From: Brevibacterium sp.
Lineage (GTDB): Bacteria; Actinomycetota; Actinomycetes; Actinomycetales; Brevibacteriaceae
DNA length: 49,426 nucleotides
Assembly: GCF_031179145.1 (NCBI RefSeq)
Contig: NZ_JAPSIB010000024.1
Coordinates: forward strand, 1 to 49,426
Direction of reading: 5' to 3'
Shown: in pieces, positions 19,836 through 28,798 of the stretch
How the letters are laid out: each line of letters starts with the position of its first letter
Position numbering within the stretch: position 1 is the first letter of the stretch
The notes under the pieces: generated by a model
Databases searched by the model: none
Told to the model about the DNA's origin: nothing
The model's input: the letters and a program-made list of their open reading frames with translations, nothing else
Program-made: the position numbers and the translations under genes

Positions 19836-20398
19836 GACCCCGGGCTGCGGCTCATCGACCAGACCACGAGCCCGGACTGGATCTCCGTCGTCGCATGAGT
19901 GTCGAATCCCAAGCGCTGGTAGAGGCGCACGTTCCGTTCATCCGAGGTTTCGAGTGCGACAGGCTCTCCCCTCCCATCGATCAGTGCCAGCCCAGCGGCG
20001 ACGACGGCCGACCCGAGGCCCTGACCCTGGCAGTCCGGGTCAACGCCCAGGGTCTCCAAAGTCCAGGCTCCCGCCGGAGCAGCGGGAGTCTGTGCCTGTG
20101 CCAGTGCCGCCATCCGTGATCCGTGCAGCTCAGCAACCTGCCGTTGGGTCGCTTCCTCGGGAGGAGGGCATCCCGGCGGCAGAAAGGCGGCGACGGCATG
20201 GATCTGATCGTCGACGAGCACGATCCCGTGCTTCAGAGCATGGCCGAGGTAGAGGCGCTGAACGCCGACCAGGCGGCGGGCATAGTCGTCCTCGGGCAGC
20301 GCCCAGCGGGTCCACGGGTACTCGGCGAAAGCGCGAGCGAGGACACCGGCCACAGGGGCGAGATCCGCAGTGGTGGCTGCGCGGATGGTTTCGGTCAT
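19820..20398 (-). CDS. GNAT-family N-acetyltransferase
   Basis: A 192-residue acetyltransferase. The acetyl-CoA loop region is LETLGVDPDCQGQGLGSAVVAAGL and the C-terminal strand is VALETSDERNVRLYQRLGF. The N-terminal half has VLARAFAEYPWTRWALP, like many actinobacterial GNATs near regulators. The start overlaps the ArsR-type gene stop (ATGA at 20395-20398), so it is translationally coupled to it. The substrate is unknown. Confidence 0.83.
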   Translation of the reverse strand: MTETIRAATTADLAPVAGVLARAFAEYPWTRWALPEDDYARRLVGVQRLYLGHALKHGIVLVDDQIHAVAAFLPPGCPPPEEATQRQVAELHGSRMAALAQAQTPAAPAGAWTLETLGVDPDCQGQGLGSAVVAAGLALIDGRGEPVALETSDERNVRLYQRLGFDTHATTEIQSGLVVWSMSRSPGSVTVG

Positions 20399-21138
20399 AC
20401 GACTGCTTTCTGTGCTTGAGGTGCCGAGGTGCTCTGTTCGGCGGGACTGTCCGGTCGAGCGGAGGAGAAGATGAGGTGAGCCAGTTCCGTCCGCCCCGTC
20501 TCTGTGAGCCGGACTGCTCGTCGAGACGCTCCCGGTTCGATCCGGTGTTTGGCTCGCATCGTTTCGAGCAGGGCATCGGCTGCGACTCCGGCCAGGTGCT
20601 CGCGTCTCTCGGTCCAATCCAGGCAGGGGCGCAGCAGCGGTCGCCGGCCCGCGTCCGGCAATGTGATGCCCAGCGAGTGGAACCAGTCGCGCCCGGGTTC
20701 GGTCAGTCCCCAGCCGCCGTCGACATAGCCGTGCTCGCGCAACCCGACGCAGAGGGCCACTCCGAGGCGACCGGCGAGGTGCCGGTAGCACGTCCGCGCT
20801 TCCCGCAGCTCCCGATCGGCACGCTGGGCCCGCAGCGACGCACCTGCCGGCCGAAGGTCGCCCGAGAGCGCAGCGAGGGCTTCGACGGTCTCCGCCACGG
20901 CGGGGTCCTCGATCCGCACGTACCGGTGACGACCCTGGCGCACCTCGGCGAGGAAGCCGGCGTCAACCAGCTGGTGCAGATGTTCGCTCGCGGACGGACG
21001 CGACACCCCGGCCACCTCGGCGAGCTCTGTCGCCGTCCAGGCCAGCCCGTCGAGCGCTGCCAGCATCATCGCTGCACGAGCCTCGCTCGCCAGCAGCGCT
21101 GCTGCTGCCGCGAGATCAGGGCTGCTTGCTCCATCCAT
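20395..21138 (-). CDS. ArsR-type winged-helix transcriptional regulator
   Basis: A 247-residue regulator. The winged helix at residues about 15-75 contains ALLASEARAAMMLAALDG, ATELAEVAGVSRPSASEHLHQLVDAGFL and EVRQGRHRYVRI. The long C-terminal half (LREHGYVDGGWGLTEPGRDWFHSLGI) resembles the metal-independent subgroup that works with small-molecule signals. It is co-translated with the downstream GNAT gene and divergent from the broken flavin reductase. It probably controls both. Confidence 0.82.
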   Translation of the reverse strand: MDGASSPDLAAAAALLASEARAAMMLAALDGLAWTATELAEVAGVSRPSASEHLHQLVDAGFLAEVRQGRHRYVRIEDPAVAETVEALAALSGDLRPAGASLRAQRADRELREARTCYRHLAGRLGVALCVGLREHGYVDGGWGLTEPGRDWFHSLGITLPDAGRRPLLRPCLDWTERREHLAGVAADALLETMRAKHRIEPGASRRAVRLTETGRTELAHLIFSSARPDSPAEQSTSAPQAQKAVV

Positions 21139-21204
21139 GGTTCGAATTCTACGAGAGGCACAGTTCGGCGGCGACCGAAGTGTCCCCCGGCCAGACTGGA
21201 CCGC

Positions 21205-21807
21205 ATGGAAACGACGACGATCTCCCCCCTCCGTGTTCTACTTCGGCACCCCGGTTGCACTCATCACCACCCTGACCTCGGCAGACGGGTCGACCAACAT
21301 CACGCCGATCTCATCGGCGTGGGCCCTGGACCGCACCTATGCGCTCGGGGTCGGTCGCGACAGCCAGGCCGGCCGTAACCTCGAGCGGTGCGGCGAACTG
21401 GTGATCAACCTGCCCGATGCCGCCCTGGTCGCGGCGATCGAACGGATCGCCCCGACGACCGGGGCGAAGGACATCCCCGCGCATAAGCGGGGGCTGTACC
21501 GTCATGAGCCGGACAAGTGGAGTCTCGGCGGGTTCTCTCCTCTGGGCAGCGAACGGGTGCAGCCGGCTCGGATCGCCGAGTGCCCGGTGCAGATCGAGGC
21601 CGAGTCACCCAGTTCACGCCCCTGGACAGTGACGATGCCGTGATGATCGTGCACTCCGAGGTGGTGCGCACTCACGTCCACAGTTCCCTCGTCGTCCCCG
21701 GAACCTCCCACATCGATCTCGAGCGCTGGCGACCCGTCTTCTCCACGTTCCGGCACTACTTCGCGCAGGGCGAGGCCGTCGGGATCAATTTCCGCGCGGA
21801 GCAGTGA
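21205..21807 (+). pseudogene. Flavin reductase-like gene with two compensating frameshifts
   Basis: The ATG at 21205 reads METTTISP. The conserved SVFYFGTPVALITTL segment then continues one base out of frame; removing one C from the six-C run at 21224-21229 restores METTTISPSVFYFGTP. The frame is lost again near 21604: after CPVQIEAE the sequence VTQFTPLD...VHSSLVVPG...FSTFRHYFAQGE continues in the original frame, consistent with one lost base. An insertion and a deletion therefore cancel. It is either a recent pseudogene or sequencing error. The intact product would be about 200 residues and bind FMN. It is divergent from the ArsR gene. Confidence 0.8.
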
Positions 21808-21813
21808 CCAGTC

Positions 21814-22353
21814 TCAGTCGCAGGAACCGCAGAGCCCGGTTGCCGAAATCTCGCAATGGTGGATCGGGCACATCGGCCGATTCGGCGGATCCGACTTGCG
21901 CAGCCGCGCCCGCTTCTGAGCGACCTGAGGGGTCAGAGTGGCAAATCCGCGATGGTCAGGCAGATCGGTGGCATACTCGCGGTAGCACAGGAGCCGGTGC
22001 TCGGCAGCGAGCCTCTCGACGTCGACGTCGTCCTCATGCGGCACGCTCTTCGGCGCCCGCAGATAACTGTCTCCCATGGTCCCGTTCTCGTGCACGCACA
22101 GCGCAGTCAGCGGCGGTTCCCCACGAGAACTGGCTTCGGCAGCCACGGTCTCGAGCACAGGGCCGATCCAATAGTGCAGCCGTTGCTTGGTGGTGATTCC
22201 CGATGTCGACTGCACCGTCTGGGCGATCTCCTTATAGGTGATCAGTCTGTTGTAGCTCTTCGCTGTCTCGCGGAGCGTGTCGTACGCTGCGCCCGCCCAG
22301 ATCTCGTTGGCTGTTGCCTGAGGAACGAACTCGTCCTCGTTGTCGTGTGGCAT
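21814..22353 (-). CDS. Hypothetical protein with C-terminal zinc-ribbon-like tail
   Basis: I do not recognise this 179-residue protein. The N-terminal part contains a possible winged helix (NRLITYKEIAQTVQSTSGI ... RLHYWIGPVLETVA) with faint similarity to the DNA-binding end of MGMT-like proteins. The C-terminus PMCPIHHCEISATGLCGSCD has CxxHHC and CGSC pairs that could bind zinc. The start MPHDNEDE is preferred; the frame is open 16 codons further. It converges on the flavin reductase pseudogene. Confidence 0.55.
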   Translation of the reverse strand: MPHDNEDEFVPQATANEIWAGAAYDTLRETAKSYNRLITYKEIAQTVQSTSGITTKQRLHYWIGPVLETVAAEASSRGEPPLTALCVHENGTMGDSYLRAPKSVPHEDDVDVERLAAEHRLLCYREYATDLPDHRGFATLTPQVAQKRARLRKSDPPNRPMCPIHHCEISATGLCGSCD

Positions 22354-22518
22354 ACATGCCCCTCTCCGAAGCATCCGTCCGTGCGACATCCGCTCCTCCA
22401 AGTCTATCCGACTGCGCGGTAATACTCGTTGTCATGTCACTGTGACGCCGGTCCGATCATGCCCCGGACGCAGACCGTGCCGGATCGGTTGACGATGCTG
22501 TGAGAGCCCCGGACCTCC

Positions 22519-23658
22519 TCACCGCGGCGGGCCCTTCTTCAGAGTGTCGCCGAGGTGGTCGAGGAATTCCCGTGCATCGATCGCCCGGATGATCTCCGCA
22601 TTGGCCTCACGCCCCCATCGTCCCAGCCAATCGGCGACGGTCTCACCCCGGGTGAGAGTGCCGGTGAGCTCGACGTCGACCGGAGCAAACATGGTCCGCG
22701 ACCATGGCAGCGCCCCCGGCGTCCCGATCGGTATCGCCGCTCCCCTCTTCGTTATCTCCCCACCGGGATCTGCGGATCCGAGTGCCGTTTCGGACCGGGA
22801 ACCGCCGAGGTGATCCCGCGCCCATGAGATCGCGCAGGCCAGCGCGAAGGGGTCGTGGAGATGGGCGATGAAGCTCAGTCCGTCGGATTCGTGGAATTCG
22901 AAGTAGAAGCGCAGGGCCTCGCCCAGCTGCGACAGGAGTTCTCCCCAGGACGAGTCCGTCTCATTGCCGGCGGCGAGGATCTCGGCCAGTCGCTCGGGCG
23001 TCATCTCGATCGCCTCGGTGGCTTCGATGGGCGCGATGACGGGAAGGTGCCCGGCAGTCCCCTCGGTGAATGCCGTGCCGAACGACGACAGGACTCGGGA
23101 GGTGGCTTCCGGGTCGAAGCTCACGTTCCATTCGGTGGTCGGACGAGTGTTGCCCCGGTAGTTGAACGCTCCGCCCATGATGAAGAGCCGTCGGACCAGC
23201 CGCGGCAGTTCGGGTTCGATGGTGAGGGCGTGGGCGAGATTCGTGGTCGGTCCGATCACCACCCCGATGAGCTCACCGGCGTGGGATCGGGCGGCCTCAA
23301 CCCACGCCTCGGCGGCGCTGACCTCACTGACGGGGCTGTGAAGATGAGGGAGACGGGCATACCCGGCGCCCGACTCACCGTGGGTGGCCTCGGCATACTC
23401 CGGCTGGGAATCGGTTCCGTCGTCACAGGCCAACGGCAGGTCGCGGCCTGGGTGCACGGGAATAGCGGTGCGTCCGGCCAACTCGATCCACCCGTGCGTG
23501 TTCCGCACGACCTGTGCGGTGGGAACGTTTCCCCCGGAGGCGACGATGCCGACGATGTCGACGTCGGGCTGACAGAACAGGTAGGCGAGTGCGACGGCAT
23601 CGTCGATTCCCGGGTCGCAGTCGAGGAACAGCGGGATGGACCGATCGTCTGAGGACAT
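22519..23658 (-). CDS. Inosine/uridine-preferring nucleoside hydrolase
   Basis: A 379-residue Ca2+-dependent hydrolase of the IUNH family that cleaves the N-glycosidic bond of nucleosides. The calcium-binding N-terminus LFLDCDPGIDDAVALAYL is decisive. VIGPTTNLAHAL, the RLFIMGGAFNYRGN loop, TEWNVSFDPEAT and HLHDPFALA are the other family motifs. The start MSSDDRSIP is preferred over a GTG eight codons upstream. It is a salvage enzyme, stand-alone here. Confidence 0.88.
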   Translation of the reverse strand: MSSDDRSIPLFLDCDPGIDDAVALAYLFCQPDVDIVGIVASGGNVPTAQVVRNTHGWIELAGRTAIPVHPGRDLPLACDDGTDSQPEYAEATHGESGAGYARLPHLHSPVSEVSAAEAWVEAARSHAGELIGVVIGPTTNLAHALTIEPELPRLVRRLFIMGGAFNYRGNTRPTTEWNVSFDPEATSRVLSSFGTAFTEGTAGHLPVIAPIEATEAIEMTPERLAEILAAGNETDSSWGELLSQLGEALRFYFEFHESDGLSFIAHLHDPFALACAISWARDHLGGSRSETALGSADPGGEITKRGAAIPIGTPGALPWSRTMFAPVDVELTGTLTRGETVADWLGRWGREANAEIIRAIDAREFLDHLGDTLKKGPPR

Positions 23659-23750
23659 GGCGTCAATTCTGCCCGAACTCACGATGGAATTTCCGGGCCT
23701 GCGGCCACATCGTGCCGACGGACTTCGCCTCGCTGCGGCAGACTGGTCGT

Positions 23751-24191
23751 GTGAATGATCTGCATGTGCCTGCGGGGCCCGGAATTCCGGGCGGGCTGAG
23801 GATTCCGGCGGCTGAGCTGGTCGAGCGCTTCTCGCGATCGTCAGGTCCGGGCGGGCAGAGCGTCAACACAGCCGATTCCCGGGTGCAGCTGAGCCTTGAT
23901 CTGGGGTCCACGAGCGCTCTGAGCGAGACTCAGTGTGAGCTCGTCCTGGCCCGGCTGGCGTCCACGCTGTCCGGAACCGTCCTCACCATCAGCGCGGAGG
24001 AGCATCGTTCGCAGCTGAAGAACCGCACCGCCGCTCGGGCGCGTTTGGCCGATCTGCTGCGGGGCGCATTGGCTCCCGCTGTCGACCGTCGACCGACCCG
24101 CCCCTCCCGGAACTCCAGGCGCAGGCGGGTCCGGGCAGAACAGCGCCGGTCCGAGATCAAACGCCACCGCAGGCGGCCTCACTCAGAGTGA
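23751..24191 (+). CDS. arfB: Alternative ribosome-rescue factor / peptidyl-tRNA hydrolase ArfB
   Basis: A 146-residue class-I release-factor-like protein. The catalytic GGQ is in RFSRSSGPGGQSVNTADSRVQL near residues 26-47. The C-terminal basic tail RRRRVRAEQRRSEIKRHRRR should enter the empty mRNA channel of a stalled ribosome. The GTG start at 23751 has no ribosome site; CAGACT six bases before it may be the -10 of a leaderless mRNA. Confidence 0.87.
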   Translation: MNDLHVPAGPGIPGGLRIPAAELVERFSRSSGPGGQSVNTADSRVQLSLDLGSTSALSETQCELVLARLASTLSGTVLTISAEEHRSQLKNRTAARARLADLLRGALAPAVDRRPTRPSRNSRRRRVRAEQRRSEIKRHRRRPHSE

Positions 24192-24258
24192 ATGTCTCAA
24201 CGCTGGATGTCTCAGCGTTCTGGTCGTCTCAGTCCTGGGACTGTCTCAGCGCTGGGAG
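24192..24258. repeat. Four degenerate tandem copies between convergent genes
   Basis: The 71-bp gap between the arfB stop and the reductase stop is filled by four units of about 16-17 bp with core TGTCTCAGCGCTGGG. They are imperfect. A role as a terminator is not evident. Confidence 0.6.
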
Positions 24259-24262
24259 TACA

Positions 24263-24826
24263 TCAACGAAGTTGGTAGTGGAGAAATGCGGTGCCGCTGT
24301 CGAAGACGCAGTGCTCGACGAGCTTCAGATCGAGGTGGACGTCAGCGGGAATCGCACTCAATCCCCCGCCCACCATCGTCGGAACGACGAAGAACCGGAA
24401 ATCAATCACCAGGCCCGCGCGGATCGCTGCGCTCGCCGTCGCCGGTCCGAATATCTCAACCTCGCCGGTGGCATCGCTCGCGATCTGTTCGAGCTCGGTG
24501 AGGCCGAGGTCATTCACCAGTCGGGCACGGTCCGTGGCGAGATCATCGTGGCTCAGCGTAGTGGAGGCGACAACCTTGTCCAGTTGCCGCCAGCGCCGGG
24601 CGAATTCATGTTCGGCGGCTCCCCAGGAACCGTCGTCAGGGTCCGTCTCCCAGTACTTCATCAGAAGATATGTGTTCCGGCCGAGGACTTCCGTCGAGAC
24701 CCCTGTCATCCGATCGACGTGGAATCGGAAGACGTCCTCGCTTGGTGCCGACCATTGGAAGTCGCCCGTCGCATCGGCCACATACCCGTCGAGCGAGATG
24801 CTGGCGGTATAGCTGAGGGTTCCCAC
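24263..24826 (-). CDS. Dihydrofolate-reductase-family protein (RibD C-terminal domain)
   Basis: A 187-residue stand-alone reductase-fold protein. It begins MGTLSYTASISLDGYVADATGDFQW, which is typical of the family. VLGRNTYLLMKYWETDP, GEVEIFGPATASAAIRAGLVIDF and GGGLSAIP follow. The GTG at 24826 has AAGGGG upstream. The substrate is unknown. It is the second of three such genes in the window. Confidence 0.8.
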   Translation of the reverse strand: MGTLSYTASISLDGYVADATGDFQWSAPSEDVFRFHVDRMTGVSTEVLGRNTYLLMKYWETDPDDGSWGAAEHEFARRWRQLDKVVASTTLSHDDLATDRARLVNDLGLTELEQIASDATGEVEIFGPATASAAIRAGLVIDFRFFVVPTMVGGGLSAIPADVHLDLKLVEHCVFDSGTAFLHYQLR

Positions 24827-24982
24827 GTGTCCGCCCCTTTCCCGGCGAGCGCCATCGTCAGTGCTCCACCTGAGCCTATGCCTGATGATCACCCGCGACA
24901 ACGGGGGTACCGGAAGGCGCGGGCATGCATTGAGGAACTGTCACTGGATTCCGCGTGCATGCGACACAGCTCAAAGGCGTGA

Positions 24983-27205
24983 CTATGACTCAGAGCCTGC
25001 GGGAGCAGCGTTCTGGAACTCTGCACGGACGTCACGGAGGCGGCGACCATCGCTGACTGCCCAGAAATACCATCCGTTCGTCGCCTTCTTCCTCAATGCA
25101 TGGCCGGCGGCTGACGGCGTCGTATACCGTTTGCCATTCAACTCAATGTCGCCCTCAGCTGTCAGCAGCGCTGTCTTCCCTTGGAAATCTCGGTGCGTCG
25201 CAAACAGCTTGTCTCCTCCGGCAAGCAGCCCCACTTCAATCAAGTGCTTCAGCTCGACCCAGTCACCTGCCTTGGCTTGGGGATCAACGACCTTTCCGTG
25301 GTGCCCCTCGGGCACAGGCCAGACTTTCAGAATGGCATCGATCAGCTCTGAAGTGCGAATGTCTATGTGTTTCTCATCCCAGGCGAGGTGTTCGGTCCTG
25401 CTTACGACTCGACCGGTAAGCGTGATTGTGTTGTGCTGCAATAGGGCAGCCCGCTTGGTGGGCCAGGCCCCGTTGGATACTTTGGAATTCAGTGACTTTG
25501 TGAGGAGGGTGAGATTGCCCAGTCTGTGCACCCTTGCTTCACGCTCCGCGGCAGCTTCTTCGGTTTCTACCGGCCAAGTGTCTTTCCAAGTGCGTGGCAG
25601 CAGGTGCTCGATTGGATAGTCCTTCCGCTCGACCTGCGGTTGGCCAGTCTCTGCGCGGTAATAGTCCTCAACAGCTTCGAGGAACATGCGCAGGCGACCT
25701 CGGGGATAGCGGGAATATGCCGCTTCCGTGCTGAGCGTCCGCCGGACCTCCTCGTCACCGGGCCAATAGTTGCTGGTGACGTTGAGACGAGCGAGACGAC
25801 CGATGACACGATCAGCCAGCTCGTCAGCGAGTGCGTCGACGTTGGCGCCGATCACGTCAGCTACGATGCGCCCCAAGTCGCTCCCCGGCAGCCGAAGAAT
25901 CTGTCGACGATAGACCCAACTTTCGCCGGCTTGAATGACCCGATCAATTGCGTCCTGCAAGAGCTTGCGCCCCGGTTCATGCAACCAGATCAGCAAGGGC
26001 TTCAGCACCTCGACGCCGCTGACTCGCATCCGATAGAAGGACATGGCCGCAGAATCCAGGGTTCCGCCGCGTTGAGCTGCCGCATCAGTCCATCCCTGGT
26101 ACTGCTGGGCCTGGTGCTTGATCAGCGGTAAGAGTTCAGCCATCTTCTGCCCCGACTCGTGTTCCACCCACGACTTGAACCTGGTGAAGGTGGCCTGCGG
26201 ACTGACGTCTTCCCCGGTTCTCGAGACAAGCCACTGGTTGAGGAAGAGGGAACTGCGACTGACCAGGTTGCGCCCGACACTCACTTCCTGCATCCAGAAC
26301 TTCGTCTCGAAGGGCCAATCTTCGCGATAGGCCTTCCCGGTGTCCCCGCCCTCGGCCTCGAGGCGTTGAAACACGAAGTTGCGCACCAGGTCTGCGGCTG
26401 TGAGAGGAGTCCCGCGTGCGTTGAGGGTCTCAAAGATCTCCTGTGAGTTCTCTGCTGCGTCCAGCTCAATCGAAACGAGTTGCAATCCATCCAGAAGAAC
26501 ATTCGTCAGCTCCTTAGCCCTGGCCGAGTAGTCATCCGTGCCGGCCAAACCGAGCCACTGCGCCACGACACCCGAGAAATAGCGGTGCGCGGCAACGATC
26601 TGAGAATCAGTGTGTGAAAGTTCCTCGTAATCAATAGGAGGGTCTGCGGCCATCACCTCGTCGAAAGCTTCCCTGTCCTTATTCAGATGGTGGAGCTTGA
26701 GTCGGCTCTCCCCATCTTCGACATACTTGTCGGAGTTGTGCGTAAGGTCTTCAAGCTGACCGGCAAGCTTCGAGTGGTCAGTCTGCGCGAACAGTGCGCA
26801 GGCTGCATCAGCAAGAATCTGCAATGTAGTCAGACGTTGCTGGCCGTCGATCACGTTCCAAGCCGTGAGGCGCCGACTTTGTGCCTCCTGCGCCTGAATC
26901 ACGACGGCTCCGAGAAAGTGTATGGGGCTGCGGTGCGGTTCGGCGATCCGAAGTTCTGCAACTCGACGCACATCGTTCCACAATGGCTCCCACTGTTCGT
27001 CCTCTTTCCATACATAAGGGCGCTGAAACAGCGGGATGACGAAATGCTGCGGTAGGTTGAACAACTGCATCGGTGTTCGCTTGAAGGTCTCCACGCGCTC
27101 AAAGATACCGCAACAGTCGTACCCGAGTATCTTTGTGACATAGCTCTGCTTCATGTCCAAAAGACTCGCGATGTCTTCTAATCGTGCACGGCTGGCCGCC
27201 GGCAT
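24983..27205 (-). CDS. DUF262/DUF1524 (GmrSD-like) protein with C-terminal RAMA-like domain
   Basis: A 740-residue probable defence protein. The N-terminal DUF262 part has the FxIPxFQRPYVW opening near residue 55 and IDGQQRLTTLQIL near 120, a ParB-like nucleotide site. ENSQEIFETLNARGTPLTAADLVRN follows. The DUF1524 nuclease part contains YPIEHLLPRTW and HRLGNLTLLTKSLNSKVSN near residues 555-600, an HNH-like core. Residues about 655-735 (LIEVGLLAGGD ... KRYTTPSAAGHALRKKATNGWYFWAV) look like a RAMA domain. GmrSD enzymes cut modified phage DNA. The start at 27205 follows TAAGCT plus 8 bases (leaderless), but MQLFNLPQ near 27073 is another possible start. GC is visibly lower than in its neighbours. 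Confidence 0.82.
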   Translation of the reverse strand: MPAASRARLEDIASLLDMKQSYVTKILGYDCCGIFERVETFKRTPMQLFNLPQHFVIPLFQRPYVWKEDEQWEPLWNDVRRVAELRIAEPHRSPIHFLGAVVIQAQEAQSRRLTAWNVIDGQQRLTTLQILADAACALFAQTDHSKLAGQLEDLTHNSDKYVEDGESRLKLHHLNKDREAFDEVMAADPPIDYEELSHTDSQIVAAHRYFSGVVAQWLGLAGTDDYSARAKELTNVLLDGLQLVSIELDAAENSQEIFETLNARGTPLTAADLVRNFVFQRLEAEGGDTGKAYREDWPFETKFWMQEVSVGRNLVSRSSLFLNQWLVSRTGEDVSPQATFTRFKSWVEHESGQKMAELLPLIKHQAQQYQGWTDAAAQRGGTLDSAAMSFYRMRVSGVEVLKPLLIWLHEPGRKLLQDAIDRVIQAGESWVYRRQILRLPGSDLGRIVADVIGANVDALADELADRVIGRLARLNVTSNYWPGDEEVRRTLSTEAAYSRYPRGRLRMFLEAVEDYYRAETGQPQVERKDYPIEHLLPRTWKDTWPVETEEAAAEREARVHRLGNLTLLTKSLNSKVSNGAWPTKRAALLQHNTITLTGRVVSRTEHLAWDEKHIDIRTSELIDAILKVWPVPEGHHGKVVDPQAKAGDWVELKHLIEVGLLAGGDKLFATHRDFQGKTALLTAEGDIELNGKRYTTPSAAGHALRKKATNGWYFWAVSDGRRLRDVRAEFQNAAPAGSES

Positions 27206-27243
27206 CGCGCTCAGCTTAGGTCACGATGTCGTCCTTGGGATCC

Positions 27244-27702
27244 TCAGCGTACAGTAGCGCCGGGAACTGCTTCGAGGATCGCTTTGATCCGAACTAAGTC
27301 CTTGGCCGTTGCTCGACGCATGGCATTCTCGATGAGCGGTACGGGCAGTTTGGCAAAGCCCGACGGTGTCCCACTGTTGTGCAATGTCATCAGGGCTGCG
27401 TCCGTTCCATCCGACTCCCATGTATTGGTGGTGCACATGGGGAACGGGCCGTTGGAGGTCCGCATCGTCATGCGTCTACGCGGTTCATACTCGGTGATTT
27501 CGTAGGTGTACGCGAGCGATCTGCCCAGAAACCGAGCTTCGAAATCGATCTGTGACCCCACCTCGGCGGAAGGTTCCGTTCACCACCGCACGGCGCGGAC
27601 ATTGGCGTACCACTCGGGTGCGCTGTTGAGATCGGCAGCATATGCCGCCACCACCCTCGCCGGGCGGTTGATCACGGTGTCGACTGTGACTTCCACTGAC
27701 AT
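27244..27702 (-). pseudogene. SRPBCC-family gene with a single in-frame TGA
   Basis: The frame starts MSVEVTVDTVINRPARVVAA and runs NVRAVRW to a TGA at 27580-27582 (codon 41). It then continues in the same frame: TEPSAEVGSQIDFEARFLGRSL ... TWESDGTDAALMTLHNSGTPSGFAKL. The whole is one 152-residue START-like domain interrupted only by TGA, where TGG (Trp) would be a one-base change. Translation could restart at the GTG at 27561. It ends 38 bp from the GmrSD-like start on the same strand. Confidence 0.78.
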
Positions 27703-27716
27703 GAGACACCGGACGA

Positions 27717-27905
27717 CTAGTCGCCAGCCTCGCGACTCTCGTCTACATCAGATTCAGTCCGAAGCGCGTCGGCGACCTCTTCCTCGGGGCGCGGCGCGAT
27801 CGACTCGTCGTCTTCGAGTTCGGGGCTCGTGAAGTCCCCCGGGACGTATTCGTGCTCGTGCTCGTGCTCGTGCTCGTGAGAAGGGTGTTGCTTCGGGTCA
27901 GACAT
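27717..27905 (-). CDS. Small acidic protein with a His-Glu repeat
   Basis: A 62-residue protein: MSDPKQHPS, then five His-Glu pairs, then an acidic tail (GDFTSPELEDDESIAPRPEEE). The alternating His-Glu run could bind Ni2+ or Zn2+. Similar short acidic histidine-rich peptides occur in Actinobacteria with no known role. It lies 14 bp upstream of the broken SRPBCC gene on the same strand. Confidence 0.55.
   Translation of the reverse strand: MSDPKQHPSHEHEHEHEHEYVPGDFTSPELEDDESIAPRPEEEVADALRTESDVDESREAGD
27851..27880. repeat. Hexanucleotide microsatellite encoding the His-Glu run
   Basis: CGTGCT is repeated four times from 27851 and followed by CGTGAG. Six-base units keep the reading frame, so copy-number change would lengthen or shorten the His-Glu run without a frameshift. 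Confidence 0.85.
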
Positions 27906-27997
27906 GTCGGTTCCTCCCTCGCGGTGACATCAGGGTACACCCGGCGATCAGTATCGAACGGGCAGTCATCCCGATGCGCCGCATTCGGACCGTGGGC

Positions 27998-28741
27998 TCA
28001 TGCCCATTTCTCGAGCTCACGGTCCACTCGTGGGTCCGCGCGAACCCACACCTCACCGGTGGCAGCTCCAGCTGGAGTGTCAACAACTTCAAGTCCCATG
28101 GCCTCGACCGTTGTCAGCAGCTCATCTCGAGCCGGGCCCACCTCGTCGATGTCCCGGCTGTCGAAGAGTACGTGGTACACCTCGGAATCACTGACATATT
28201 CGTTGTATCCATTGTCCGCCCAAACCTTGCAGAACCGCGTCAGCAGTTGCCGGTCAAGTTTGGGCAGCTTTGTGATTTCTCGGCGCCGCTGCTCTTCTCT
28301 GTCCAGCTCTCGAGCCCATGCGAGCTCAAGGTTCTCGAATGACGCGTCGGGCAGAAGAGTGTCGCGATCCGGCGTCCATGGCCCGTACTTGTCAATCGCG
28401 TCATAACCGCTCGAGGCAAATGAGACTATGATCGTCGCTGCGTCTGTGCGGCGTTCGTAGCGGCGGTAACTCGTCTCAGGATTCTCACTTTGCCGCACGC
28501 GTCCAAGGATGCCGAATTCTGTTTCAATGATGAGCACCTCGTCGGTGAGCACATGTTCGAGGCGAAAGGTCGAGTTCTCTTCGCTGACATGCTTCCTGAC
28601 GAAGTTGTTGAAGGCCGTCGAGAATTTGAGGTGGTCGCTGTCGCCCATTGTGAATGAGCGCTTGTGCCCCTGCTCGTCTCGAATTGCCAGCTTCCGTTCG
28701 CTCACATCACGCCCGTTGATTCGATGGCCGGTTCCAACCAT
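27998..28741 (-). CDS. Hypothetical protein
   Basis: A 247-residue soluble protein that I do not recognise. It starts MVGTGHRINGRDVSERKLAI and contains an alpha-helical charged stretch (ELAWARELDREEQRRREITKLPKLDRQLL). The C-terminal part (YVSDSEVYHVLFDSRDIDEVGPARDELLTTVEAMGLEVVD) could be an alpha/beta domain. TAGGAT lies 6 bases before the ATG, so the mRNA is probably leaderless. It is in a run of accessory minus-strand genes. Confidence 0.6.
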   Translation of the reverse strand: MVGTGHRINGRDVSERKLAIRDEQGHKRSFTMGDSDHLKFSTAFNNFVRKHVSEENSTFRLEHVLTDEVLIIETEFGILGRVRQSENPETSYRRYERRTDAATIIVSFASSGYDAIDKYGPWTPDRDTLLPDASFENLELAWARELDREEQRRREITKLPKLDRQLLTRFCKVWADNGYNEYVSDSEVYHVLFDSRDIDEVGPARDELLTTVEAMGLEVVDTPAGAATGEVWVRADPRVDRELEKWA

Positions 28742-28798
28742 GTACAGATCCTAGAACACCGCGAGGCGTCAACCGAGCCCCAATGAGACGACAAGAGT

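Noticed and set aside
27580..27582. Selenocysteine codon in the SRPBCC gene
   Set aside because: No SECIS-like stem seen and the family does not use selenocysteine; TGG to TGA is simpler.
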